Assembly: GCF_940807255.1 (NCBI RefSeq)
Contig: NZ_CALNWY010000001.1
Coordinates: 248,001 to 312,000 of the forward strand
Length of the DNA stretch: 64,000 nt
Direction: 5' to 3'
DNA from: Mixta sp. Marseille-Q2659
GTDB taxonomy: Bacteria; Pseudomonadota; Gammaproteobacteria; Enterobacterales; Enterobacteriaceae
Part shown: in pieces, positions 19,095-28,647 of the stretch
How the letters are laid out: each line of letters begins with the position of its first letter
How positions within the stretch are numbered: the stretch's first letter is position 1
Translations under genes and position numbers: made by a program
Notes under the pieces: generated by a model
Database searches by the model: none
Told to the model about the DNA's origin: nothing
The model's input: only the letters and a program-made list of their open reading frames with translations

Positions 19095-19101
19095 TCCCTG
19101 T

Positions 19102-19120
19102 GCCCGCGTGCTTCGCGGGC
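19102..19120 (+). terminator. Attenuating hairpin between pqqA and pqqB
   Basis: GCCCGCG-tgctt-CGCGGGC (7-bp stem) right after the pqqA stop, followed by CTGTTTCCTTCCTTT. It is probably a partial terminator or 3'-end stabiliser that gives pqqA more transcript than pqqB-F. Confidence 0.65.
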
Positions 19121-19147
19121 CTGTTTCCTTCCTTTCCCGGTTATCAC

Positions 19148-20059
19148 ATGCAGATCAAAGTTCTCGGCTCCGCAGCTGGCGGAGGGTTCCCGCAATGGAA
19201 CTGTAACTGTAAAAACTGCCAGGGCGTGCGTAACGGCACCATGAAAACCTCCCGGCGCACACAATCCTCCATCGCCATCAGCGATAACGGCAAAGATTGG
19301 GTGCTGTGCAATGTATCGCCCGATATTTGCCATCAGCTGCTGGCTTCGCCTGAATTGAATAATCCCGACGTGCTGCGCGGCACCGGCATTGGCGCCATTA
19401 TCCTCACCGACAGCCAAATCGATCACAGCGCGGGCTTACTCAATTTACGTGAAGGCTGTCCGCACCACGTCTGGTGTACGCATGAGGTTCATCAGGATCT
19501 CACCACCGGCTTCCCGGTCTTTACCATGCTCTCTCACTGGAATGGTGGCCTGATCCACCACAAGATTGTGCCGGAAGAGAGTTTTAGCGTCAGCGTTTGC
19601 CAGAGCCTGCGCTTTACCGCCATTCCGCTGCTCAGCAACGCGCCGCCTTATTCGCAGTACCGCAACCGTCCGCTGCCGGGCCACAACGTGGCGCTGTTCG
19701 TTGAAGACGGTAACAGCGGTAAAAGCCTGCTTTATGCGCCGGGGCTGGGCGAGCCGGACAGCGCGTTAATGCCGTGGCTGCAAAAGGCGGACTGCTTGCT
19801 GATCGACGGCACGCTGTGGCGCGATAACGAACTGGCGGCGACCGGCGTCGGCCAGAATACCGGAAAAGATATGGGCCACCTGGCGCTTGCCGAAGAGCAA
19901 GGCCTGGCCGCGCTGCTGGCGGGCTTACCGGCGGAGCGCAAAATTTTGATTCATATTAACAACACCAATCCCATCCTGGATGAAGAGTCCGCCGAGCGCC
20001 AAAGCCTGACGCGAGAGGGCATCGAAGTGAGCTGGGATGGCATGTTAATCGAGGTATAA
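19148..20059 (+). CDS. pqqB: PQQ biosynthesis protein PqqB
   Basis: 303 residues from the ATG at 19148 ([19 protein letters not shown]). Metallo-beta-lactamase fold, with Zn-binding [10 protein letters not shown] (Cys cluster), [12 protein letters not shown] and a C-terminal HINNTNPI. It hydroxylates the tyrosine part of the cross-linked peptide in current models. The 16 upstream in-frame codons come from the intergenic hairpin and are not used. The ribosome site is weak. Confidence 0.95.
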   Translation: MQIKVLGSAAGGGFPQWNCNCKNCQGVRNGTMKTSRRTQSSIAISDNGKDWVLCNVSPDICHQLLASPELNNPDVLRGTGIGAIILTDSQIDHSAGLLNLREGCPHHVWCTHEVHQDLTTGFPVFTMLSHWNGGLIHHKIVPEESFSVSVCQSLRFTAIPLLSNAPPYSQYRNRPLPGHNVALFVEDGNSGKSLLYAPGLGEPDSALMPWLQKADCLLIDGTLWRDNELAATGVGQNTGKDMGHLALAEEQGLAALLAGLPAERKILIHINNTNPILDEESAERQSLTREGIEVSWDGMLIEV

Positions 20060-20061
20060 CC

Positions 20062-20817
20062 ATGACGCAGGCACAGCCGCTTTCACCGCAGGCTTTTGAA
20101 CAGGCGCTACGCGCCAAAGGCGCTTACTACCATATTCATCATCCGTATCACATTGCGATGCACAACGGCCGTGCGACGCGTGAACAGATTCAGGGCTGGG
20201 TCGCTAACCGCTTCTATTATCAGACCAATATTCCGCTGAAGGATGCCGCCATTATGGCGAACTGTCCGCATCCGGAGGTGCGCCGCAAATGGGTGCGGCG
20301 CATTCTCGATCACGACGGCTTCGGCGGCAGCGAAGGCGGCATTGAAGCCTGGCTGCGGCTGGGCGAGGCAGTTGGTCTGAAGCGCGAAGTGGTCGAGTCG
20401 GAAGCGCTGGTGCTGCCGGGCGTGCGCTTCGCCGTTGACGCCTACGTTAACTTCGCCCGTCGCGCCAACTGGCAGGAAGCGGCCTGTAGTTCGCTTACCG
20501 AACTGTTTGCGCCGCAGATCCACCAGGCGCGCCTCGACAGCTGGCCGCAGCACTATCCGTGGATCGAGGCGGAAGGCTACGACTATTTCCGCAGCCGCCT
20601 GAGCCAGGCGAACCGCGATGTGGAACATGGGCTGCAGCTGGCGCTGGAATATTGCGACACGGTAGAGAAGCAGCAGCGCATGCTGGAGATCCTGCAGTTT
20701 AAACTGGACATCCTGTGGAGCATGCTCGATTCAATGACAATGGCTTACGAGCTGAAACGTCCGCCTTATCACACGGTAACGGCGGATCTCGCCTGGCATA
20801 AAACGAGACTGGTGTAA
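20062..20817 (+). CDS. pqqC: Pyrroloquinoline-quinone synthase PqqC
   Basis: 251 residues, haem-oxygenase-like all-helical fold without metal. It performs the final eight-electron oxidation and ring closure to PQQ. Conserved blocks are [34 protein letters not shown] and [18 protein letters not shown]. It starts 2 bp after pqqB and its stop overlaps the pqqD start (TAATG), so translation is coupled. Confidence 0.97.
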   Translation: MTQAQPLSPQAFEQALRAKGAYYHIHHPYHIAMHNGRATREQIQGWVANRFYYQTNIPLKDAAIMANCPHPEVRRKWVRRILDHDGFGGSEGGIEAWLRLGEAVGLKREVVESEALVLPGVRFAVDAYVNFARRANWQEAACSSLTELFAPQIHQARLDSWPQHYPWIEAEGYDYFRSRLSQANRDVEHGLQLALEYCDTVEKQQRMLEILQFKLDILWSMLDSMTMAYELKRPPYHTVTADLAWHKTRLV

Positions 20818-21095
20818 TGGAAATCAACGCTTCACAAACTCCGCAGTTCCGCCGGGGCTTTCGCCTGCAGTGGGAAGAGGCGCAAAACTGCCACGTAATG
20901 CTGTACCCGGAAGGCATGGCAAAACTGAACGGCAGCGCGGCGGAGATCCTGCTGCTGGTAGACGGCAAGCGCACGCTGGGCGAGATTATCGCCGAGCTGA
21001 ATATGCGCTTTCCCGGCGTGCCCGATCTGGGTAACGACGTAACCGAATTTTTTGGCCAGGCCTATGAACAGAAGTGGATTATCTTCCGTGACTGA
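20817..21095 (+). CDS. pqqD: PqqA-binding chaperone PqqD
   Basis: 92 residues. RiPP-recognition-element family: [19 protein letters not shown], then [20 protein letters not shown]. It presents PqqA to the radical SAM enzyme PqqE. Its start overlaps the pqqC stop, and its end overlaps the pqqE start by 8 bp. Confidence 0.96.
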   Translation: MEINASQTPQFRRGFRLQWEEAQNCHVMLYPEGMAKLNGSAAEILLLVDGKRTLGEIIAELNMRFPGVPDLGNDVTEFFGQAYEQKWIIFRD

Positions 21096-22227
21096 ACGGA
21101 AACCGGCGGTCAATCCGCCGCTGTGGCTGCTGGCGGAGCTGACCTATCGTTGCCCGCTGCAGTGTCCTTATTGCTCCAACCCGCTCGACTTTGCCCAGCA
21201 GGATAAAGAGTTGACCACCGAACAGTGGATCGAGGTCTTTCGCCAGGCGCGTGCGATGGGCAGCGTGCAGATTGGCTTCTCCGGCGGCGAGCCGCTGGTG
21301 CGCAAAGATCTGCCGGAGCTGATCGCTGCGGCGCGCAATCTGGGCTTTTATACCAACCTGATTACCTCCGGCATCGGCCTGACCGAGAAGAAGCTGGACA
21401 GCTTCGCCGAGGCCGGACTGGATCATATCCAGATCAGCTTCCAGGCGAGCGATGAAACGCTGAACGCGGCGCTGGCCGGTTCGGAAAAAGCGTTTCGCCA
21501 GAAGCTGGAGATGGCGCGGGCGGTGAAAAAGCACGGCTATCCGATGGTGCTGAACTTTGTGCTGCATCGCCACAATATCGACCAGATCGACCGCATTATC
21601 GAACTCTGCATCGAACTGGAAGCGGACGACGTTGAGCTGGCGACCTGTCAGTTCTACGGCTGGGCGCAGCTGAACCGCGAAGGCCTGCTGCCGACGCGCG
21701 ACCAGATCGAGCGCGCCGAGCAGGTGGTGAAGCAGTACCGCGAACGCATGGCGGAAAGCGGCAACCTGACCAACCTGCTGTTTGTCACGCCCGATTACTA
21801 TGAAGAGCGACCGAAAGGCTGCATGGGCGGCTGGGGCGCGATTTTCCTCAGCGTAACGCCAGAAGGCACCGCGCTGCCGTGCCATAGTGCGCGCCAGCTG
21901 CCGGTAGAGTTCCCGTCGGTGCTGGAACATGACTTGCAGCATATCTGGTATGAATCTTTCGGTTTTAACCGCTATCGCGGCTTTGACTGGATGCCGGAAC
22001 CCTGCCGCTCCTGTGATGAAAAAGAGAAGGATTTCGGCGGCTGTCGCTGTCAGGCCTTTATGCTAACCGGCAATGCGGACAACGCCGATCCGGTCTGCGC
22101 CAAATCGCCGCATCATGGCAAAATCCTGGCGGCGCGTGAGCAGGCCAACTGTACGCAAATGCAGATCGGTCAGCTTCAGTTCCGTAACCGCGTAAACTCC
22201 CAGCTGATTTTCAAGGCGAATGCCTGA
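21088..22227 (+). CDS. pqqE: PqqA peptide cyclase PqqE (radical SAM)
   Basis: 379 residues from a GTG at 21088 ([20 protein letters not shown]), chosen over the codon at 21052 because homology to Klebsiella PqqE begins there. Radical-SAM cluster CPLQCPYC (C-x3-C-x2-C), GFSGGEPL, and C-terminal SPASM auxiliary clusters ([28 protein letters not shown]). It forms the Glu-Tyr carbon-carbon bond in PqqA. Confidence 0.96.
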   Translation: MTERKPAVNPPLWLLAELTYRCPLQCPYCSNPLDFAQQDKELTTEQWIEVFRQARAMGSVQIGFSGGEPLVRKDLPELIAAARNLGFYTNLITSGIGLTEKKLDSFAEAGLDHIQISFQASDETLNAALAGSEKAFRQKLEMARAVKKHGYPMVLNFVLHRHNIDQIDRIIELCIELEADDVELATCQFYGWAQLNREGLLPTRDQIERAEQVVKQYRERMAESGNLTNLLFVTPDYYEERPKGCMGGWGAIFLSVTPEGTALPCHSARQLPVEFPSVLEHDLQHIWYESFGFNRYRGFDWMPEPCRSCDEKEKDFGGCRCQAFMLTGNADNADPVCAKSPHHGKILAAREQANCTQMQIGQLQFRNRVNSQLIFKANA

Positions 22228-24644
22228 TGTCGCAGGCGGCCACGTTACGGCTGGATAACGGCCTGACGGTGCGGCTGCGGCATGATGCGCAGGCGCAGGA
22301 GGCCGCCGCGCTGTTGCAGGTTGCCTGCGGCAGCGACGATGAGCCCGCTTGCTGGCCCGGCCTGGCGCACCTGCTTGAGCATCTGCTGTTTACCGGCAGC
22401 GTCCGCTATACCGGCACGCAGCGGCTAATGAGCTGGGTGCCCGCGCAGGGCGGACGTCTTAACGCCACCACGCATACCGATCGCACCGCCTTTTTCTTCA
22501 GCCTGCCCGCCAGCGAGCTGGAGGCAGGGCTGGCGCGGCTGGTGGATATGCTGGCGGCCCCGCTGTTTACGCCGGAAGCCGTTGCGCAGGAAGTGGAGGT
22601 GATTGACGCCGAATACCACCTGCTGCAGCACGATGCGCAGACGCTACGCGGCGTGGCGCAGCGGCATTTTTTTCACGGCCCGCTGGCGATGCAGCGTTTT
22701 CACGTCGGCAGCCGCGCCAGCTTTGGCGCGGATCTTTCCCGGCTGCGTCTGGCGCTACAGGATTTCCATCGCCAGCGCTATGAAGCTGGCGCGATGACGC
22801 TCTGGCTTTCCGGCCCGCAATCAACAGAGGAATTGGCTTCAATCGCTAAGCGCTGCGGCGCGCTATTGCCGTCTTGCGCATTCTCTTCTGAGCCTGTGTT
22901 GCCGCCCGTCCGCCTGTCGGCGCGCGGCGATGCGATCGTGCGTCTTTCCGGTGCCACGCAGTTAACGCTGACTTTTGCGCTTAATCGCTGGCGGGAGAGC
23001 GATGCGGGCTGCTGCGCGCTGCTTCAGCAACTGCTGCTGGATGAGGCGGAAGGCAGTCTGCTGGCCTGGTTGCGCGCCCGCGAAATCTGCGACGGCGTCA
23101 GTGTGCAGGAGGTCTGGCGCGGCGGCGGCGCGGCGCTGCTGGCGATCGGTTTTCTTCCGGTGCAGTCACGTCCTGAACTGACCGCGCTGCTGGAAAAGGC
23201 GCTGCGTCAGTGGTTTTCCAGGCTTGCGCTCTTAACCGCTGAACAGCTTACGCATTACCTGCAGCTGGCGCAGCGCCAGTTTGCGGCTAAAAGCGCGCTT
23301 GACCGCTTACGCGAACAGGCTTTCGGCTTTGCGCCGCCGGAAGCGCTGGATATAACGGCATGGCGGTGCTGGCTGGCGCAGCTTCAGGCGGCAGACGTCA
23401 GCCGCATTTGGTTTGATGAAACGGCCTGCGGCGATACGGTCACCTCGGCAGGCTTTCAGTTTATCAGCGCGCCTTTTACTGGTGCGGCAACGGCGGCAGG
23501 GTCAGCCACCTCTGCCGATCTCGCGCCTCTGCCACTACGCTTCTGGCCGTTTCCGCCGCTGCCTGAACCGTCGGACTTACCCGACACGTCGGTGCCGTTG
23601 CTGCATTTGTCGGGCCATCAGCCCGCGGTATTGATCCTGCGTCCCACGCTGGATGCGCCGATTAGCGATACGCTGGGTTACGCATTACAAGCGGCGCTGC
23701 GAGCGCTGTCAGCCAGCCTGGCGCATCAGGGCGGAATATTAAACGTAGCGCAGCAGCAGGGGATCTGGCAGATCCAGCTGAGCGGCAAGCCAGAGGTGAT
23801 GCGATCGGCGCTGGCGGCCACGATCGCGCGGCTGCAGACGTTAACCTCTTTAGAGCAGGGCGCGCGCGCCTGGCTGCGGCAACAGCAAAAAGATCTGGGC
23901 GAGATCCCGGTGCGTCGTCTGCTTAATCAGCTACCGCGCTGGCTGTTGGCGCTATCGCCTGAGTGCGATGCGCTGAATAAAATAAGCTGGCAGGCGGCGC
24001 TGGTGGGCGGTAATGCGGCGCTGCATCAGCAGCTGGCCCGGCTACTGAGCCGGTTGCCGGGTTGCGTGCAGGCGACAACGGGCTGGCAGCGTTACGATCC
24101 TCTGGCGGCGCAGCGGCATTGCCTCAGCCAGGTGGCGGGCGATACGGCGCTGCTGCTGTTTTGTCCGCTGACGCAGCCCGATCTGGAAGCTCAGCTGGCG
24201 TGGCGTCTGCTGGCGCTGATTTATCAGCCCGCGTTTTTCCAGCGCCTGCGCGTTGAGCAGCAGGTAGGCTATGTAGTGAGCAGTAGCTTCCATCAGGTTG
24301 CCGATCGCACGGGCGTGCTGTTCGCCTTGCAGTCACCGCAGCTGTCGGCGGACGCGCTGTTGCAGCATATTCAGGATTTTCTGGCGGCGATGGAAGGTGA
24401 GATCGGCAACATAACCGCGGATGAACTGGCGGAGAAGCGCGAGCGGTTATGGCAGCGGCTACAACCGGAGGGCGAGGTGTCAGAACAGGCGCGTCAGACG
24501 CTGGCTTTTCCCGATCTCGCCTCGCCAGCCGCCTTTGCTCAACTACAGCAACTGGATGTTACCAGGCTGCTGGCCTGGCATCGCACGCTCTGTAATCCTG
24601 CGCACTGGTGGCAGTGCGCGACGGAAAACGCAGCAGCGGTTTAA
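22227..24644 (+). CDS. pqqF: PQQ-linked M16 metalloprotease PqqF
   Basis: 805 residues, overlapping the pqqE stop (TGATG). N-terminal inverted zinc motif HLLEHLLFTG (H-x2-E-H, about residue 48) with a distant Glu in EVIDAEY. Insulinase/pitrilysin family. It probably trims the modified PqqA peptide. The C-terminal half has the inactive M16 repeats. The TAA stop overlaps the stop of the convergent diguanylate cyclase gene in the shared TTAA. Confidence 0.94.
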   Translation: MSQAATLRLDNGLTVRLRHDAQAQEAAALLQVACGSDDEPACWPGLAHLLEHLLFTGSVRYTGTQRLMSWVPAQGGRLNATTHTDRTAFFFSLPASELEAGLARLVDMLAAPLFTPEAVAQEVEVIDAEYHLLQHDAQTLRGVAQRHFFHGPLAMQRFHVGSRASFGADLSRLRLALQDFHRQRYEAGAMTLWLSGPQSTEELASIAKRCGALLPSCAFSSEPVLPPVRLSARGDAIVRLSGATQLTLTFALNRWRESDAGCCALLQQLLLDEAEGSLLAWLRAREICDGVSVQEVWRGGGAALLAIGFLPVQSRPELTALLEKALRQWFSRLALLTAEQLTHYLQLAQRQFAAKSALDRLREQAFGFAPPEALDITAWRCWLAQLQAADVSRIWFDETACGDTVTSAGFQFISAPFTGAATAAGSATSADLAPLPLRFWPFPPLPEPSDLPDTSVPLLHLSGHQPAVLILRPTLDAPISDTLGYALQAALRALSASLAHQGGILNVAQQQGIWQIQLSGKPEVMRSALAATIARLQTLTSLEQGARAWLRQQQKDLGEIPVRRLLNQLPRWLLALSPECDALNKISWQAALVGGNAALHQQLARLLSRLPGCVQATTGWQRYDPLAAQRHCLSQVAGDTALLLFCPLTQPDLEAQLAWRLLALIYQPAFFQRLRVEQQVGYVVSSSFHQVADRTGVLFALQSPQLSADALLQHIQDFLAAMEGEIGNITADELAEKRERLWQRLQPEGEVSEQARQTLAFPDLASPAAFAQLQQLDVTRLLAWHRTLCNPAHWWQCATENAAAV

Positions 24645-25609
24645 CGCTGCTGACGACGCGCTTTTTTATGCTGATACATAATGCTGTCGCTTTGATTTAA
24701 CAGCGCGGTTAACGGCTGCGGCTGTGCCGGATCAAACTCCACCATGCCCACCGAAAAATCGAGGCGGTAGCGGCGATCCAGCGGCTGCATATAGCGGTTC
24801 AGCTCAAGGCGAAACGCATCCAGCCGTTCATTTGCCTGCTGCTGATCCATATCGATAAACAGCACCACAAACTCATCGCCGCCCAGACGCGCAAACAGCG
24901 CCGACTGACGAAAGCTGATTTTCAGGGCATCGGCAAAATCCATCAGCGCACGATCGCCTTCACGATGACCAAAGTTGTCGTTGATTTCTTTAAACTTATC
25001 CAGGTCGAAAAAGGCCAGGCAGGCGAAGCAGTGGCGCAGCGTACACTCCTTCAGCAGCATCTGTCCCAGCGTCATAAAGCCCCGGCGGTTAGAGATCTGC
25101 GTCAGCTCATCGGAGGTGGCCGCCTGGAAATTCACCAGCTCCGCCTCCGCCATCGAAGCGAGATCGCGCAGAGCATGTGCATCATCGGCGTCAAAGACGC
25201 GGGCCTGGCTGTCAAGAATACAGAGCGTGCCGACTTTCGCCCCGTTTGGCGCGCGCAGCGGACAGCCGGCATAAAAACGAATATGCGGCTCGCCGGTTAC
25301 CAGCGGATTATCGTAAAAACGCGGATCTTCACAGGCATCTTCCACCACCATCACATCATCTTGCAGAATCGCGTGGCCGCAGAAAGAGATGTCGCGCGTC
25401 GTGTGGCTGGCAGTTATGCCGTCACCCGACTTAAACCATTGATGCTCCGCATCCAGCAGGCTTACTACCGATGCCGAGACGTTAAACAGACGTTTTGCCA
25501 GGCGCGTCAGACGGTCGAAACGCTCCTCGGCAGGTGTATTTAATATTTTTAGCGCATGAAGCTCGCTCAGGCGCTGAGACTCATCTGCAGGGATTTTTGG
25601 TGTTTTCAT
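24641..25609 (-). CDS. GAF-GGDEF diguanylate cyclase
   Basis: 322 residues from ATG 25609 (MKTPKIPADESQRLSEL). N-terminal GAF domain (about 25-155, with SLLDAEHQWFKSGDG, ISFCGHAIL and GTLCILDS), then GGDEF (about 170-320) with FFDLDKFKEINDNFGH and the intact active site RLGGDEFVVLF. It should make cyclic di-GMP in response to a small-molecule or redox signal. The autoinhibitory I-site RxxD is replaced by RQSA. No membrane segment. Convergent with pqqF, sharing a 4-bp overlap. Confidence 0.9.
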   Translation of the reverse strand: MKTPKIPADESQRLSELHALKILNTPAEERFDRLTRLAKRLFNVSASVVSLLDAEHQWFKSGDGITASHTTRDISFCGHAILQDDVMVVEDACEDPRFYDNPLVTGEPHIRFYAGCPLRAPNGAKVGTLCILDSQARVFDADDAHALRDLASMAEAELVNFQAATSDELTQISNRRGFMTLGQMLLKECTLRHCFACLAFFDLDKFKEINDNFGHREGDRALMDFADALKISFRQSALFARLGGDEFVVLFIDMDQQQANERLDAFRLELNRYMQPLDRRYRLDFSVGMVEFDPAQPQPLTALLNQSDSIMYQHKKARRQQR

Positions 25610-25789
25610 AAAGGGGCCTTTCAAATTTTATAGTTATTTACTGTCCGTGACAGTATCGGTCAGAAAAGGCGCAACTTAAGCGGGAAAGCGCGCTGACCAC
25701 TAACAACAATAAAAAACGTTAAGGGTTACCTTAGTTTGTGGGACGGGAAGAGTAAAATCTGAGGGAAAAATAAAGGTAAGTAAAAAATG

Positions 25790-25811
25790 CAGGCAGCCGC
25801 CAGGCTGCCTG
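25790..25811 (-). terminator. hemB terminator
   Basis: CAGGCAGC/GCTGCCTG stem with a short loop; on the minus strand it is followed by CATTTTTT. It lies 8 bp beyond the hemB stop. Confidence 0.8.
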
Positions 25812-25818
25812 TTGGCCA

Positions 25819-26796
25819 TTACAGCAGGTTACGCTCCGCCAGATCGAGCGCGAAATAGCTGAAAATAATATCCGCGCCGGCACGCTTAATAGCGCCGAGA
25901 CTCTCAAGGATCACCGCATCTTCATTGATCGCGCCTGCCTGAGCGGCAAACTTGATCATCGCGTATTCGCCGCTGACCTGATACGCCGCCAGCGGCAGCT
26001 CGGTGCGCTGGCGAATATCGCGCAAAATATCAAGATAGGCGCCCGCCGGTTTCACCATTAGCGAATCTGCACCTTCAGCTGCATCGATTAATGATTCACG
26101 GATCGCTTCGCGACGGTTCATCGGGTTCATCTGGTAGGTTTTACGATCGCCTTTCAACGCGGTGCCGGCGGCTTCGCGGAACGGGCCGTAGAACGATGAA
26201 GCGAATTTGGTGGAGTAGGACATAATCGCGGTGTCGGTAAAGCCCGCTTCATCCAGCGCCCGGCGGATCGCCGCCACCTGGCCATCCATCGCCGCCGAAG
26301 GCGCGATAAAGTCTGCACCCGCCTGCGCCGCGACCACCGCCTGCTTGCCAAGGTTAATCAGCGTGGCATCGTTGTCCACGCCGTGATCGCACAGGACGCC
26401 GCAGTGGCCGTGCGAAGTGTATTCGCAGAAGCAGGTATCGGACATCACGATCATTTCCGGCACCGCATCTTTGCAGATGCGCGACATACGCGCCACCAGA
26501 CCATTTTCCTGCCAGGCATCGCTGCCGGTGGCGTCGGTATGATGGGAAATGCCGAATGTCATCACTGAGCGAATGCCCGCTTTGGCAATACGTTCAATTT
26601 CATACGCCAGACGTTTTTCTGGAATGCGCATCACGCCCGGCATCGCTTCGATAGCTTTGTAATCATCCACGCCTTCTTCCACAAAGATCGGCAGGGCCAG
26701 ATCGTTGCGGCTCAGGGAGGTTTCCTGGAACATATCGCGCAGCGCGGCGCTTTTACGTAATCTGCGGGGACGATTAATCAGGGAAATATCAGACAT
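25819..26796 (-). CDS. hemB: Porphobilinogen synthase (delta-aminolaevulinate dehydratase)
   Basis: 325 residues from ATG 26796 ([16 protein letters not shown]), one more than E. coli. Zinc site [21 protein letters not shown] and Schiff-base lysines in YSTKFASSF and MVKPAGAY are all present. It condenses two 5-aminolaevulinates to porphobilinogen in haem synthesis. Starts further upstream (26829) are not supported by homology. Confidence 0.97.
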   Translation of the reverse strand: MSDISLINRPRRLRKSAALRDMFQETSLSRNDLALPIFVEEGVDDYKAIEAMPGVMRIPEKRLAYEIERIAKAGIRSVMTFGISHHTDATGSDAWQENGLVARMSRICKDAVPEMIVMSDTCFCEYTSHGHCGVLCDHGVDNDATLINLGKQAVVAAQAGADFIAPSAAMDGQVAAIRRALDEAGFTDTAIMSYSTKFASSFYGPFREAAGTALKGDRKTYQMNPMNRREAIRESLIDAAEGADSLMVKPAGAYLDILRDIRQRTELPLAAYQVSGEYAMIKFAAQAGAINEDAVILESLGAIKRAGADIIFSYFALDLAERNLL

Positions 26797-26968
26797 AGTT
26801 ATTTGCTGTACAGGTGAAAAAGTCATCATAGTGTACGCGCTTTTATATTTACGGGCGAAACTTCCTGTGCTGACTTTTATCGCGCCATTAATGTTATGGT
26901 GGCCTGCAGGCTTATATTTAACAGCCAGGTAACATTGTGCCGCTTAATATTCCACCCGGATCTGAAGG

Positions 26969-26992
26969 ATGATTTTTAATATAAAAAATCAT
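26969..26992. repeat. AT-rich hairpin between hemB and the small heat-shock gene
   Basis: ATGATTTTT/AAAAATCAT (9-bp stem, 6-nt AT loop) in the 311-bp divergent gap. Followed by TATTTTTAAGG. May be regulatory; nothing else recognised between 26797 and 27000. Confidence 0.45.
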
Positions 26993-27006
26993 TATTTTTA
27001 AGGGCG

Positions 27007-27107
27007 CTTGAAAAGCCCGCGAGCGCACATAAATAACGCATCGGGAAGGCTGCTTCCCCACATGTTTAAGCTTTTGATGGCTCAAGACGAGATTTCAGGA
27101 GGTTATC
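27007..27107 (+). promoter_or_regulatory. Possible sigma-32 promoter and RNA thermometer leader
   Basis: CTTGAAAA at 27007-27014, then CACATAAAT at about 27026, resembles the heat-shock -35 CTTGAAA and a degenerate -10. In the leader, GCTTCC (27052-27057) can pair with the ribosome site GGAGGT through two wobbles, competing with the local hairpin GGGAAG-gctg-CTTCCC. This would resemble a thermometer before other small heat-shock genes. Suggestive only. Confidence 0.35.
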
Positions 27108-27581
27108 ATGGCATTCAAATCACTCTCACTGTTCCCCGATGTGACAGACAGTCTGTTCTCCGATCGTTTTAACCGCATCGATCGACTGTTTAGCCAGCTG
27201 ACCGGGGATGCGCCGCTGGCCACCGCACCCGCGTGCGATATTAAACGCCAGGACGAGAGCCATTATTCCATTACGCTCAGCGTGCCGGGCTGGAAAGAAG
27301 ATGAGCTGGAAATTAGCGCGACGGGCGGCCAGCTGACCGTTAGCGGTAAACGCGCGGAAGAGCAGAACCAGCAGGATGAAAAAAGTGGCTGGCTGCATCG
27401 CGGCATCAGCCGACATAACTTCAGCGTCAGCTATTCGCTGCCGCAGCACGTTAAGGTGGAACGCGCGCGCCTGGAACATGGCCTGCTGGAGATCTCGTTG
27501 TATCAGGAGATTCCCGAGAGCGAAAAACCGCGCAAAATTGCGATTGAAAGCCAACAGCGGGTTATTGAACACAACGCCTGA
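27108..27581 (+). CDS. Hsp20/alpha-crystallin-type small heat-shock protein
   Basis: 157 residues, CAGGAGGT just upstream. The alpha-crystallin domain spans about 40-140: YSITLSVPGWKEDELEIS, LTVSGKRAE, and ISLYQEIPESEKPRKI with the C-terminal I-x-I-like segment. It is shaped like IbpA/IbpB but its N-terminus (MAFKSLSLFPDVTDSLFSD) differs from both, so this is probably an additional Hsp20. ATP-independent holdase in the cytoplasm. Confidence 0.9.
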   Translation: MAFKSLSLFPDVTDSLFSDRFNRIDRLFSQLTGDAPLATAPACDIKRQDESHYSITLSVPGWKEDELEISATGGQLTVSGKRAEEQNQQDEKSGWLHRGISRHNFSVSYSLPQHVKVERARLEHGLLEISLYQEIPESEKPRKIAIESQQRVIEHNA

Positions 27582-27589
27582 TAATCAGA

Positions 27590-27614
27590 CCCCGGCCAGC
27601 GCCGGGGTTTTTTT
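27590..27614 (+). terminator. Terminator of the small heat-shock gene
   Basis: CCCCGGC-cagc-GCCGGGG followed by seven T. It touches the stop codon of the convergent MBL gene. Confidence 0.88.
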
Positions 27615-28446
27615 ATGGCCGCAGCGCCTGCATTCTTTCCAGCTCTTTGGCATCGTGGCTGCAAAACAGCGTGATATTTTCCTGCTGATTAAGCGATAGC
27701 GCCCGCAGCCGCTGCTGGTTTTCGCGCCGCGCCGCATTATCTGCCGCCATCATCCATTGATAGAAGCGTAGCCCCGGCGTACAGTGGCGCTGCGACTGAT
27801 ACATCTCTCCGCGATAAAACCAGGCATCGCCGCCGTGCAGCAGCCAGCCGTCGCGCTGCTGAATCGCAACGCCTGCGTGGCCCGGCGTATGGCCCGGCAG
27901 CGGGATCAGTAGAATTTCCGGCGGCAAACCGGCCAGCGCCTTAACGGCGGTAAATCCCTGCCAGCTCTCTCCCTGCGGCTGGTAAGCCTGCCACTGTGTA
28001 TCACCAGGCCACTGCGCCGGACGATAGCGTCGCTGTTGCAGCCAGCTGTCGCGATGGCGAATGGTTTCCAGCTCCTGCTGCATCAGGTGAACGCGCGCGT
28101 GCGGGAAATCGGTTAAGCCGCCTGCGTGATCGAAATCGAGATGCGTCAGCACGATATGGCGTACGTCCTGCGCCTGAAAGCCGAGGCGCCGCACCTGCGC
28201 CAGCGCACTAAGGGCAGGCTGACGCTGAATATTGTTAAACACGCGGAAGAAGGGCGCGATACGCGAGCCGTGGCGCTGAAGATCCTGTTCGCCAAAGCCG
28301 GTATCCACTAATACCAGGCCGTCGCGATCGGTTTCGATAAGTAAGCAGTGACAAACCAGATGGGCGTGCAGCCCTTTGCTAAAACCATCATAGAGCGCGC
28401 CGCCGAAAGGGCACATTGAACCACAGCTCAGGTGGTGAATCCGCAT
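27613..28446 (-). CDS. Metallo-beta-lactamase-fold hydrolase, lactonase-like
   Basis: 277 residues from ATG 28446, which has AAGGAGGAAGG upstream. MBL fold: VLVDTGFG, LTHLDFDHAGGL (about residue 110), LPGHTPGHAGV and GGDAWF, with a late His in FCSHDAKE. The arrangement recalls AttM/AiiB-type N-acyl-homoserine lactonases, but the metal motif is HLDFDH with Asp at the usual second His. Substrate unknown; quorum-signal hydrolysis is only a possibility. Confidence 0.8.
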   Translation of the reverse strand: MRIHHLSCGSMCPFGGALYDGFSKGLHAHLVCHCLLIETDRDGLVLVDTGFGEQDLQRHGSRIAPFFRVFNNIQRQPALSALAQVRRLGFQAQDVRHIVLTHLDFDHAGGLTDFPHARVHLMQQELETIRHRDSWLQQRRYRPAQWPGDTQWQAYQPQGESWQGFTAVKALAGLPPEILLIPLPGHTPGHAGVAIQQRDGWLLHGGDAWFYRGEMYQSQRHCTPGLRFYQWMMAADNAARRENQQRLRALSLNQQENITLFCSHDAKELERMQALRP

Positions 28447-28647
28447 AGCCTTCCTCCTTAAGGTAAAGCTTAAGTGTGGGCGCGAATGCGGCAGCAAGCC
28501 AAACGGCAGCCCACTGGCAGGATAATAAAAAGCGGCGGCTCAGGTGCCGCTGCGCCTGTTTTACCCCTGAATTGCTCCTACACTTAGGGGGCTTGGGCGA
28601 TCAACAGGAGAGCCCGCCAGATTAGTACACGTAGACCAGGAGGTAAT

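Noticed and set aside
21079..21942. 287-codon minus-strand frame opposite pqqE
   Set aside because: Antisense shadow of a clear radical SAM enzyme; no start context or homology.
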